From Clostridiales bacterium (GTDB lineage Bacteria > Bacillota > Clostridia > Oscillospirales > Oscillospiraceae): a DNA stretch of 64,000 nucleotides. Under the pieces are notes generated by a model, which made no database searches, had not been told where the DNA came from, and saw nothing but the letters and a program-made list of their open reading frames with translations. Shown here piece after piece: positions 51,516 through 60,090 of the stretch; position 1 is the stretch's first letter; every line of letters starts with the position of its first letter. The stretch covers positions 1 through 64,000 of the forward strand of contig SFPN01000004.1 of NCBI GenBank assembly GCA_004551945.1. Direction: 5' to 3'. The position numbers and the translations under genes were made by a program.

Positions 51516-54500
51516 AATGGGCCTCCTTTGGGCAGATGCGGGAAGCTTGGGCCAGATCGTCCTCTAGATAGGCGGAGGGCGGCAGAGAGAAATCATACTG
51601 CATACTGGCCCCCTTGTCCGGCAGCCGCGGCTGGTGCACCGCCTGTCCCAGGCGGCCCAGGGTCAGGGCGGTGTTGTAGATGTTCTGGTGCTCCTGCTCC
51701 AGCGCCCTGAGAATGTCATAGGCGTTTTCCAGGGCGGTCCGGGACAGGTCTCGGATGCCCGCCTCTGTAGCGTCGGCCAGGAAATTGGGATAGAAGTAGG
51801 GGAGAATCAGATTGATGGAGGGCAACATATGCTCCCGCGTGGTCCGGCCGCCGATGCTGTCGCCCCCCAGGAAGGGATAGAGCAGGCTCTCCGTCATCCA
51901 GTAGTGGAGGTTTGGGATAAAGTACTCGCAGTCCACCTTCCGCCCCTGAACGTACATCAGGTCCCGTCCGTAGCCGGACATCACCGCCACAATCAGCCGC
52001 TGGGTGGCCAGTCCCTCCTCCTTCAGCAGGTGGTCCAGCTTTTCGATGCGGTATCCCTTGTGGAGCAGATCGTCCACCAGGATCACCGGCCGGCGGAAGG
52101 ATTTCAGGGTTCGGATCTGGCTGCGCAGGGGAGAGTAACCGGGGTACTCCACCACCTCAAAGCTCTGGATATCCGGGTGGAAGCACTTTTCCACCCGAAG
52201 GGTCTTGGTGACCGTGTTGGGGACGATTTCGTCGGCCAGAATCTTGCCGTAGGGCACGCACATATAGGGGCCCAGCTTCCGCTGGCCGGGAGGGACGTCC
52301 TGCACGCCGTTGAGCTGCTGCACCCGTTCCATCAGGGATTGGTTGAGCATCTCCGAGTCAAAGCACAGCAGAAGCTTTCCGGGGAAGAGCCGGGTGAGAG
52401 CGGCCCGAAGCTTGGGCCGGGTGCGGGCGGTGACATCCTTGATCCCGTCGCTGTCCTGGTGGGGCTTTTTGATCCGCAGGAGCAGGTCCTGGAGCAGGAT
52501 CACCGGGGAGCGCATATCCACGCAGAACACGTCACCCTGCCCCAGAATGGGGAGAAAGCCCAGCTGATCCAGGGCATAGCGCAGGGCGGTGTCCTCCGGG
52601 GCGCAGCGGCACAGGGCATAGGTGTGGTCCCCCTCCAGGCTGCGGGCCAGCAGCTCATTGAGCAGCAGCCGGCAGGTGGCGGGGGCCTGATCGGGAGGAC
52701 AGTCCGGAACCACCCGGTCCACCATGAGGATGCGGCCGGAGGTGTGCCGGCGCACATAGTTGGCGCTTTCCAGGGAGGGCAGGGCGGCATAGAGATCCGC
52801 GCTGCGCAGAGTGTGGCCCACCGTCCAGCCCAGCAGAGTGTCAGACCGGCGGCGGAGCACCGAGCCCTGGGCCTGGCTGTGCTGGCGGAGCAACTGGTTC
52901 ATTTCCAGGGGGAGGTCGCCCCCGGCGCTGCGGTAGGTCTGGAAGTTCAGGTCCTGCCGCCGCAGGACATTCTTACGCTCCGGAGAGCGGACATAAAGCC
53001 CGTAAGCATAGATGAAGGACTGGACCACCGGGTCTACCAGCATGGAGATATCCAGGTCCTGGTCCACATAGTCCCGAATCCGGGTGGAGCTCACCGACTC
53101 AAAGAAGGCCGGCAGGCGGAGGAGCTTCAGATCCCCGTGAATCAGGTCCGACAGGGGGACCGCGGCGTTTTCCTCGTCGTGGTCCCGGAAGAACACGATG
53201 TGGTTGTATTCGGCCGCGCTGCCGGGCTCTTCGCTGCGGTAGGCAGAGGCGTTGCGGATCACGTCGCTGCCCGCCACCAGGTAGAGCGTCTGATCTGCCA
53301 GCAGCTGCCGCAGCCGGGCCAGATCCTGGGGATTGGCGATGTTCACGGGAATTTCGTCGGGGAAGAGATAAGTGTCCCACTGGTCTGCCACCGACATGCT
53401 GACAATCTGCCGCCGCAGGAGCTTGGCCAGGGTGCGCTTGCTCCAGGAAAACTCATCCACCGCCAGGTAGACCTCAAAGCCCAGGGCACGGATCTCCTCC
53501 ACGATGCGCTTGTGGCCCACGGAGAAGGGGTCAAAGGTGCCGGGGAAAAAGGCAGCGGGCTTGGGGGCGGGGAAGGCGAAGTCTCCCCGCTGCACCTCCC
53601 AGCGCACCAGGAAGCGGTACAGGTGGTTGAGCATGGCGGCCCGGTTAAAGAAGGTGAGGGTTCCGTCCCGGGGCTCGGACAAAATAGTCAGCAGCTTCTT
53701 GTGCATCCGCAGGAAGAAGCGATGCTTCTGCTCATCAGACAGATCCTCCCGGCTGAACACGTCCCGGCACAGCACCGCCAGGGCGGTCTGGTGGATCACC
53801 TCGTCGTAATGGCTGATGCCGGTGAGGAGAAGCCCCAGAACCCAGTCCGCCACCGGGGACTGAGGGGGCAGGGCGCAGAGCAGCTGCCCCAAAGCAGCCA
53901 GGGCGGCGCAGGCGGAGCGGACGGAACCGCTGCGCACCAGGTTTTCCAGGTACTCCACCGCCTCCCGCAGCTCCTTGTCCGGCAGCATGCACAGGATGGG
54001 ACCGGCGTAGCGGGGGATAAACCGGGCCACCTGCTCCTGGCCGCTTTCCAGCTCCCGGAGCAGGTCGATGGCGATTTCGTTGATCTGGGTGACGGTAAGA
54101 GAGCGGCACAGCCGGGTGAGCTGCTCTCCGGCGTACTCCCGCACCGGCAGGTGCTCGCTGACAGACAGCAGGTTGGAAAGGTGCATGGCCGTGTGGAAAG
54201 CGGTGTCCGGATCGTCCTGGGCATGGCTGCACAGCAGGTCAATCTGCACCAGCTTCACCGTCCAGTGGATAGCGTTTTTCAGGTTGCTCAGGTAGAGGTC
54301 GGAGACCTCCTCCGGGCTGATGGCCTGGACCGGCTGCCCCAGGGTCCGGCAGCGCAGGCAGTCCAGCACCAGGCGGTTTTCTCCCTCCGCCGGGCGGCAG
54401 CCGTACACCTGCGCTTGGATGAGAGGCGCGGCCTCCGGCCGGCCCTTTGCCAGGCCCTCCAGGCAGCGCAGGACAGAAATCTGAAGCCGGATCTCCCCGT

Positions 54501-56142
54501 CCTCCCGGAGCATGCGCCCCAGGGCGGCGATGGTGGGGGACAGGTCCTCCTCCGGCAGATAATCGGGCGGCACCCGCCCCAGGGCGTCGGCCAGCTGGAA
54601 CCGGTCCTCTCCCTCTGCCTGCCGCAGCCGCCGGAGCAGGGGCTCCAGGAAGGGCTGGGACTCCCGCTTGTCACAGTGGGCGAACAGGCTGCCGCAGATC
54701 ACCTTTAAGGAGTTGGAAATCCGCTGGGCGTGCTTGGCGGTGATTTTACGGTCCGGGCAGAGGCACTGCTGAATGGTCTGCTCCCACAGGGCCACCGCCT
54801 CGTCCAGCAGAGCCATCATGGTGGGGATCATGGTGTCCTGCCTGGCGTTCACCGGCCGCTCCTTCCGGTACTTGGGGCCGCTGTTGGCCAGGATCTGGCC
54901 CATCAGCTGCCCGGCCTTCCGGCGCACGTCCCCGTCCGGGTGCATGAGCAGCTCATAGAGCAGGGCCAGAGTCTTTTTCTTGTTGGCGGTGGAGAGGTAG
55001 GTGCTGTACTCCTCCAGCAGGTGCAGATAGGTGCGGATGCTTTGCAGGCTCTTTTCCGTCTTAGCCTGCTCCAGCAGCTGCTCGAAGGTGGCGTCGGTGC
55101 TCACCATGTTCATCAGGCGGATGGAGTTTGCCAGGGTCATGTTCCGCAGGCCCTGGAGGGCCCCCTGAGCAGAGAGCAGGGAGGGGTCGGTGGTGTCCGG
55201 CTCTTCCAGGGCATGGCAGGCCAGGTCGGGGGAGACCCCCAGGGAGCGGAGGTAGGTCTCAAAATCCCGGAGCTTGCAGTACACTGTCTGGTACCGGCGC
55301 TGCTTTTCCGGGGTCATGTTGTAGAGCTTGGAAAACACCAGGTCCCGGGCCTGGGCCAGGGAGTAGATGGCCATGTGTTCCTTCCCGTCCTCCCCCCGGC
55401 TGCCCCGCACCCGGAAGTCGGCGTAAATCAGCAGGAGGGATTCGATGGACAGGTTCTCAAACTCCAGGTCCCAGGTGGAGTGGTTGGCGGAGATAGCGCC
55501 GATGTCCTCCAGGTCCAGCTGACTGAACCACTGCCAGGTGTAATAGTAGTGGAGATAGGGAATCCGCTGGGCATCCTCTCCCCGGCAGCCGAACTTTCCG
55601 ATGTCATGGCACAGAGAGGCAGCGCTGACCAGGGGAAGGTCTACCGGCAGGCCCGCCTGGGCGGCCAGCATACCGGTGTGCAGGGCCACGTTGTGCACCC
55701 CGATGGTGTGGGAGGCCGGGTCAAAGGGCATGATCTCCCGGCCGATGCGCAGCAGGGCCAGCAGATGGGAATCGGCCACTGCGGCGGCAAACCGCGGGTA
55801 CCGGTCCTCCACCCGACTGCCGGAGAGGGAAGACGGGTCCAGAGGAATCAGGTCCAGCAGGGGGTCGAAGGGCTCTTCCTTCCGGGCCAAAACCTCCTCC
55901 AATGCAGCCAGATACGCAGCCTGGTCCCGGGTAAGGGGGGCTGCGCCGTGGCCGGAGGCCTCGTCGGGAAACAGGTTGTCGGACAAACGGACATAGAGGG
56001 TGTTCAGCCACTGGAGAGGCTGGGACAGCTCAGGACGGCAGAGGGCCAGCACCTGCTGGCAGAGACCGTCGCTGTGGGCGGACAGCGCGCCCGGCGAGGG
56101 CGGGCCGCCGGAAGGGCGCAGGTCAGAATTGGATGTAAGCAT
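51505..56142 (-). CDS. Giant multidomain protein: HD hydrolase, helical repeats, NadD-like nucleotidyltransferase, GNAT-like, PRTase-like
   Basis: A 1545-residue soluble protein with no signal or membrane segment. Residues 145-245 hold an HD domain (H150, H155, HD at 179-180, H221). Residues 340-850 are alpha-helical HEAT/ARM-like repeats. Residues 862-1045 form a nucleotidylyltransferase of the NadD/CoaD type: GTFDPFSVGH at 868-877 and SSTRIR at 1018-1023. Residues about 1090-1215 are weakly acetyltransferase-like. Residues about 1240-1420 resemble a phosphoribosyltransferase, with VILVDDLLHKG at 1353-1363. ATG 56142 has GGGGAGG 8 nt upstream. The mix recalls NadD plus YqeK (HD) plus a PRTase. 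Function is unknown. Confidence 0.8.
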   Translation of the reverse strand: MLTSNSDLRPSGGPPSPGALSAHSDGLCQQVLALCRPELSQPLQWLNTLYVRLSDNLFPDEASGHGAAPLTRDQAAYLAALEEVLARKEEPFDPLLDLIPLDPSSLSGSRVEDRYPRFAAAVADSHLLALLRIGREIMPFDPASHTIGVHNVALHTGMLAAQAGLPVDLPLVSAASLCHDIGKFGCRGEDAQRIPYLHYYYTWQWFSQLDLEDIGAISANHSTWDLEFENLSIESLLLIYADFRVRGSRGEDGKEHMAIYSLAQARDLVFSKLYNMTPEKQRRYQTVYCKLRDFETYLRSLGVSPDLACHALEEPDTTDPSLLSAQGALQGLRNMTLANSIRLMNMVSTDATFEQLLEQAKTEKSLQSIRTYLHLLEEYSTYLSTANKKKTLALLYELLMHPDGDVRRKAGQLMGQILANSGPKYRKERPVNARQDTMIPTMMALLDEAVALWEQTIQQCLCPDRKITAKHAQRISNSLKVICGSLFAHCDKRESQPFLEPLLRRLRQAEGEDRFQLADALGRVPPDYLPEEDLSPTIAALGRMLREDGEIRLQISVLRCLEGLAKGRPEAAPLIQAQVYGCRPAEGENRLVLDCLRCRTLGQPVQAISPEEVSDLYLSNLKNAIHWTVKLVQIDLLCSHAQDDPDTAFHTAMHLSNLLSVSEHLPVREYAGEQLTRLCRSLTVTQINEIAIDLLRELESGQEQVARFIPRYAGPILCMLPDKELREAVEYLENLVRSGSVRSACAALAALGQLLCALPPQSPVADWVLGLLLTGISHYDEVIHQTALAVLCRDVFSREDLSDEQKHRFFLRMHKKLLTILSEPRDGTLTFFNRAAMLNHLYRFLVRWEVQRGDFAFPAPKPAAFFPGTFDPFSVGHKRIVEEIRALGFEVYLAVDEFSWSKRTLAKLLRRQIVSMSVADQWDTYLFPDEIPVNIANPQDLARLRQLLADQTLYLVAGSDVIRNASAYRSEEPGSAAEYNHIVFFRDHDEENAAVPLSDLIHGDLKLLRLPAFFESVSSTRIRDYVDQDLDISMLVDPVVQSFIYAYGLYVRSPERKNVLRRQDLNFQTYRSAGGDLPLEMNQLLRQHSQAQGSVLRRRSDTLLGWTVGHTLRSADLYAALPSLESANYVRRHTSGRILMVDRVVPDCPPDQAPATCRLLLNELLARSLEGDHTYALCRCAPEDTALRYALDQLGFLPILGQGDVFCVDMRSPVILLQDLLLRIKKPHQDSDGIKDVTARTRPKLRAALTRLFPGKLLLCFDSEMLNQSLMERVQQLNGVQDVPPGQRKLGPYMCVPYGKILADEIVPNTVTKTLRVEKCFHPDIQSFEVVEYPGYSPLRSQIRTLKSFRRPVILVDDLLHKGYRIEKLDHLLKEEGLATQRLIVAVMSGYGRDLMYVQGRKVDCEYFIPNLHYWMTESLLYPFLGGDSIGGRTTREHMLPSINLILPYFYPNFLADATEAGIRDLSRTALENAYDILRALEQEHQNIYNTALTLGRLGQAVHQPRLPDKGASMQYDFSLPPSAYLEDDLAQASRICPKEAHYEV

Positions 56143-56197
56143 CGTTCATACCTCCCCGGATTTCCGCAGCGCACAGCGGAAACATAAGATATGGGCC

Positions 56198-56226
56198 ATT
56201 GTAGCACGCACCGGCAAAAAACGAAA
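56198..56226 (-). promoter_or_regulatory. Promoter of the three-gene minus-strand operon
   Basis: On the minus strand an extended -10, TGC then TACAAT (56203-56198); the -35 region (near 56226-56221) is weak. 56 bp upstream of the giant gene. Confidence 0.5.
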
Positions 56227-56370
56227 GATAAAAATAACTTTCTTGCAACTTTTTCTCGAAATTAAAGAAAAACGCTTCTGAAAGAAATTGTTTCCGCAGA
56301 AAACAAATCATTTTCCTGCAAAATGAGATCCTTGGGAATGGCGCCATTTCTAAAGAAACGGTGAAACAAT

Positions 56371-56387
56371 CTTAAGCTTCTCTTAAG
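56371..56387 (+). promoter_or_regulatory. Direct repeats upstream of the Bce-module promoter
   Basis: CTTAAG occurs at 56371-56376 and again at 56382-56387, spaced 11 bp centre to centre, ending 4 bp before a TTGACA box. Direct repeats one helical turn apart are typical for OmpR-family response regulators such as the one encoded at 61087-61758. Confidence 0.6.
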
Positions 56388-56391
56388 TCCG

Positions 56392-56420
56392 TTGACAGGA
56401 AAAAAACGGGCGGCTATCAT
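56392..56420 (+). promoter_or_regulatory. Upstream promoter of the Bce-type module
   Basis: TTGACA (56392-56397), a 17-bp spacer and TATCAT (56415-56420). It would give a leader of about 135 nt before the ATPase gene. Confidence 0.65.
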
Positions 56421-56463
56421 GCTTTTAACAGGCGGGAGCCTCCCGCCCCATTCCTTTCAAAAC

Positions 56464-56528
56464 TGTAAGGTTTCCCCCGCAAATGTAAGGAAAACCGATG
56501 GCGGAGAAAGGCCCATCCGCGCTATGAT
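56464..56528 (+). promoter_or_regulatory. Second, activator-type promoter with 20-bp direct repeats
   Basis: TGTAAGG occurs at 56464-56470 and at 56484-56490, two helical turns apart. A TATGAT -10 (56523-56528) follows without a recognisable -35 at 56500-56505, the pattern of a response-regulator-activated promoter. 33 bp before the ATPase start. Confidence 0.6.
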
Positions 56529-56561
56529 TGCGGTGTAATCCAATGATCCGGAGGGATAGCG

Positions 56562-57329
56562 ATGACACTGCTTGAAGTGAAACAATTAAAGAAAACCTAC
56601 ACCACCCGCCTGGGGGGCCACATGGTGCCCGCCCTGACCAACGTGAACTTTTCCGTGGAGCAGGGGGAGTACCTGGCCATCATGGGGGAGTCCGGCTCCG
56701 GCAAGACCACCCTGCTGAATATCGTGGCCTCCATGGACCAGCCCACCAGCGGCCAGGTACTTCTGGAGGGGAAGGATCTGGGGCAGATCAGAGAAAAGGA
56801 CCTGGCGGCCTTCCGCCGGGATAACCTGGGCTTTGTCTTTCAGGACTTTAACCTGCTGGACACCTTCTCCCTGCGGGACAATATCCTTCTGCCCCTGGTC
56901 CTGTCCGGGATGGCCTACGGAGAGATGACCAAGCGCCTGACGCCCCTGGCGAAGAAGCTGGGGATCGGGGACATTCTGGACAAATACCCCTACGAGGTCT
57001 CCGGCGGGCAGAAGCAGCGGGCCGCCGTTGCCCGGGCCTGCATCACCCAGCCCCGGCTTTTGCTGGCGGACGAGCCCACCGGCGCCCTGGACTCCCGGTC
57101 CTCGGACCAGCTGCTGGACCTGTTCGGCCAGCTGAACCGGGAGGGGCAGACCATCCTCATGGTGACCCACTCCGCCAAAGCGGCCAGTCGGGCCGGCCGG
57201 GTGCTGTTTATCAAGGACGGGGAGGTCTACCACCAGCTCTACCGGGGGGACCGGACCAGCGAGGCCATGTTCGCCCAGATTGCAGATACCTTAACCGCCC
57301 TGGCCGCGGGAGGTGAGGACCGTGGGTAA
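56562..57329 (+). CDS. ABC transporter ATPase, BceA-like
   Basis: A 255-residue ATPase of the MacB/BceA group: Walker A GESGSGKTT (about 43-51), Q-loop FVFQDFNLLDTFSLRDN, signature VSGGQKQR, Walker B LLLADEPTGALD and the H-loop VTHS. With the next gene it forms a Bce-type transporter that senses and removes antimicrobial peptides. ATG 56562 after CCGGAGGGA. Overlaps the permease by 8 nt. Confidence 0.93.
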   Translation: MTLLEVKQLKKTYTTRLGGHMVPALTNVNFSVEQGEYLAIMGESGSGKTTLLNIVASMDQPTSGQVLLEGKDLGQIREKDLAAFRRDNLGFVFQDFNLLDTFSLRDNILLPLVLSGMAYGEMTKRLTPLAKKLGIGDILDKYPYEVSGGQKQRAAVARACITQPRLLLADEPTGALDSRSSDQLLDLFGQLNREGQTILMVTHSAKAASRAGRVLFIKDGEVYHQLYRGDRTSEAMFAQIADTLTALAAGGEDRG

Positions 57330-59343
57330 GCTCTTTTTCCCCAAGCTGGCCGCCGGAAACCTGGTGCGCAACCGGCAGTTCATCTTTCCTTACCTGCTCA
57401 CGGGCCTGCTCACCGCCGCCATGTTTTACAACGTAGCCTTTCTCACCTGGAGCCCGGACCTGTCCAACATGCCCGGGGCAGCCAACATTCAGAGCATCAT
57501 GTATGTGGGCACCGTGGTGGTGGGCCTGTTCGCGGTGATCTTCCTGCTGTACACCAACAGCTTTCTCATGAAGCGCCGGCAGAAGGAGATCGGCCTGTAT
57601 AACATCCTGGGTATGTCCAAGGGTCACATCGCCCTGATCCTGTTTTGGGAGACGGTATACACCTGCCTCATTACCATCGGGGGCGGGCTGCTCCTGGGCA
57701 TTCTGCTCTCCAAGCTGCTGATCCTGCTGCTGTTCAAGCTGCTCTACTTTACGGTTCACTTCGGCTTTTCCGTAAGTCCCTCTGCCCTTGGGGTGACGGC
57801 TGCTCTTTTTGCCGGGATCAACCTGCTGGCCCTGGCCAAGAATCTTCTTCACGTCCGCCTGTCCCGGCCGGTGGAGCTGCTGAAAGGGGGCAACGTGGGG
57901 GAGAAGGAACCCAAGACCAAAAAGCTCCTGACCCTTCTGGGGGTCCTCACCATTGGGGCAGGGTATTTCATTGCCCTCACCACTGAGTCCCCTCTGGACG
58001 CCATCATGCTCTTTTTCGTGGCGGTGGTGCTGGTGATCGTCGGCACCTACTGCCTGTTTACCGCCGGGAGCATTGCCCTGCTCAAGGCCCTGAAGAAAAA
58101 GAAAAACTACTACTACCAGCCCAAGCACTTTATCGGCGTATCGGGAATGCTCTACCGGATGAAGCAGAACGCCGTGGGCCTGGCCAACATCTGCATCCTC
58201 TCCACCATGGTGCTGGTGATGCTCTCCACCTGCTTCTGCATGTACATCGGGGTGGACGACGCGGTGTCGTCCATGTATCCCCATGACATGACCTTTTCTC
58301 AGATGAAAGACGATCCCGACCGCATTTCGGAGGAGGAATATGAAACCGCTGTTCTGGCCCAGGTGCAGGCAGCGGGCCTCACGGTTGAGAAGGCCTGGTC
58401 CTGGCATATGCTGAGCATGAACACCATCCAGGACGGGGACCGATTCACTCTCATCCAGCGGGAGGACGCCCTGGGACAGATCGTATTCACCGAGATCATC
58501 ACCCAGGCGGGCTATGAGGCCGCCACAGGTGAGAAACTGAACCTGCAGCCCGGTCAGGCGGCGGTGTACTCCACCGAGGAAATCCCGGACACCTTCACCC
58601 TGCTGGACAGCACCTTCCAGGTGCTCCATCGTCTGGATGAGTCCCCCACGGAAGGGTACAGCGCCTACTCCAGCCGCCGGCTGAGCCTGGTGGTGCCCGA
58701 TGAAAACGCCCTGGAGGCGCTGTACCAGCAGCAGTTCCACTACGCTGACATGGCGCAGAACGTGGAATGGCAGCTCAACCTGGATGTCGCCGGGGCCAGC
58801 GACCAGGAGATTCTGGATGCCTATAACGAAACCGTCGAATCCATGGCGGAGCGTTACAGCCAGCCGGACTACGGGGAGAACGGAGAAATCACCGGCATCC
58901 GGCCCCTGTCGGTTTACAGCGAATGCCAGCAGGAGGGCAAGCTGGAGGTATACAGTATCTACGGCGGTCTGCTGTTCCTGGGCCTCTTCCTGGGCTTCCT
59001 CTTCCTGATGGCCACGGTGCTCATCATCTACTATAAGCAGATTTCCGAAGGCTACGAGGACAAGGAGCGCTTTGCCATCATGGAGAAGGTTGGCATGAGC
59101 CAGCAGCAGGTGCGCACCGCCATCCGGAGCCAGGTGCGGACCGTGTTCTTTCTCCCCCTGGCCGGAGCGGTCATCCATCTGGCCGCTGCTTTCAAAATGA
59201 TTACCAAGCTCATGGCGGCCCTTCACCTGGACAACGTCCCCCTCTTTGCCCTCACCAGCCTGTGCACGGTGGCAGTGTTCGCCCTGGGGTATCTGATTAT
59301 TTACACGTTCACCGCACGCACCTACTACAAAATCGTCCGCTGA
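57322..59343 (+). CDS. ABC transporter permease, BceB-like (FtsX family)
   Basis: A 673-residue permease with about ten membrane helices: four to seven in the N-terminal 270 residues, a large extracytoplasmic domain of about 250 residues (about 315-545), then the last three. The FtsX motif RRQKEIGLYNILGMSKGHI is near 85. This is the BceB layout, where the big outer loop recognises a peptide-lipid II complex. GTG 57322 is preferred because GGGAGG lies 8 nt before it. Confidence 0.9.
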   Translation: MGKLFFPKLAAGNLVRNRQFIFPYLLTGLLTAAMFYNVAFLTWSPDLSNMPGAANIQSIMYVGTVVVGLFAVIFLLYTNSFLMKRRQKEIGLYNILGMSKGHIALILFWETVYTCLITIGGGLLLGILLSKLLILLLFKLLYFTVHFGFSVSPSALGVTAALFAGINLLALAKNLLHVRLSRPVELLKGGNVGEKEPKTKKLLTLLGVLTIGAGYFIALTTESPLDAIMLFFVAVVLVIVGTYCLFTAGSIALLKALKKKKNYYYQPKHFIGVSGMLYRMKQNAVGLANICILSTMVLVMLSTCFCMYIGVDDAVSSMYPHDMTFSQMKDDPDRISEEEYETAVLAQVQAAGLTVEKAWSWHMLSMNTIQDGDRFTLIQREDALGQIVFTEIITQAGYEAATGEKLNLQPGQAAVYSTEEIPDTFTLLDSTFQVLHRLDESPTEGYSAYSSRRLSLVVPDENALEALYQQQFHYADMAQNVEWQLNLDVAGASDQEILDAYNETVESMAERYSQPDYGENGEITGIRPLSVYSECQQEGKLEVYSIYGGLLFLGLFLGFLFLMATVLIIYYKQISEGYEDKERFAIMEKVGMSQQQVRTAIRSQVRTVFFLPLAGAVIHLAAAFKMITKLMAALHLDNVPLFALTSLCTVAVFALGYLIIYTFTARTYYKIVR

Positions 59344-59375
59344 GTGTTCCCCATAGAGAAAGGAGAGACGGGACC

Positions 59376-60026
59376 ATGCTGAGCCAGCTCATCGCCGATT
59401 ACCTGCTGAACTATATGGTTCTCCTTCCCTGCCTGCTGTTGATGGAGGCAGGGGTGGCCACCGTCTTTCACTGGGAGAAGATCCGCCCGCCCAGGGGCTT
59501 CTGGATTGGCTGGCAGGTCCTGGCCTTCCTTCTGGTGGTGATGCTGACCGTCACCGGGGCAGGAGACATTCAGGATCTGCTGCGCTTTGAAACCGTCTTC
59601 TCCTGGGAGGATGTGAATCTCATCCCTCTGCGCTGGGCCCTAGAGGACATGAGAGGCTTTCTTCTGAATGTGGTGCTGTTCCTGCCTCTTGGGTGTCTGC
59701 TTCCGCTGCTGTTCCGTCAAGGAACCGGCATGAGGGACACCGTGTTGACCGGTTTTCTCCTCTCCCTGCTCATTGAGGTCAGCCAGCTGTCCACCTTCCG
59801 GGCCACCGACGTGGATGACCTTCTGGCCAACACCCTGGGAACCCTGTTGGGCTTTCTCCTGTTCCGGCTTCTCCTGTCCAAAGTCCGGGTTTTTCAGGCG
59901 GATAACCAGGGCAGCTGGCCCGTCCGCCATTTGGCGCTGCTTACGGCGGCAGGTCTCTTTTTCTTCCAGATGTTTCTGGGGGGACCCATCCAGCGGGTGG
60001 CCTTTTCGTGGATTTATGGATATTAA
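59376..60026 (+). CDS. VanZ family membrane protein
   Basis: A 216-residue protein with about five membrane helices and the VanZ core: NLIPLRWAL, NVVLFLPLGCLLPLL, LSLLIEVSQLSTFRATDVDDLLANTLGTLLGFLL. VanZ proteins raise resistance to teicoplanin and similar agents by an unclear mechanism. ATG 59376 after AAAGGAGAG. It lies between the permease and the hydrolase in a run with a Bce-type kinase system. Confidence 0.92.
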   Translation: MLSQLIADYLLNYMVLLPCLLLMEAGVATVFHWEKIRPPRGFWIGWQVLAFLLVVMLTVTGAGDIQDLLRFETVFSWEDVNLIPLRWALEDMRGFLLNVVLFLPLGCLLPLLFRQGTGMRDTVLTGFLLSLLIEVSQLSTFRATDVDDLLANTLGTLLGFLLFRLLLSKVRVFQADNQGSWPVRHLALLTAAGLFFFQMFLGGPIQRVAFSWIYGY

Positions 60027-60038
60027 GGAAAAATGTGG

Positions 60039-60084
60039 CTGTCAAATTGCCCCCTTTGTTGTATAATCAAAGCACAAAGGGGGC
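60039..60084 (+). promoter_or_regulatory. Promoter held inside a perfect inverted repeat
   Basis: GCCCCCTTTGT (60049-60059) and ACAAAGGGGGC (60074-60084) are perfect 11-bp arms. The 14-nt loop contains TATAAT (60062-60067). A poor -35, CTGTCA, lies at 60039-60044. The right arm holds the ribosome site of the hydrolase gene. Read-through transcripts would sequester that site, while transcripts started here (about 60074) would not. Confidence 0.55.
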
Positions 60085-60090
60085 GATTTT

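Noticed and set aside
51634..54708. A 1024-codon open frame on the plus strand opposite the giant gene
   Set aside because: The minus-strand frame carries clear HD, nucleotidyltransferase and PRTase-like motifs; the plus-strand frame is low in information and shows none.
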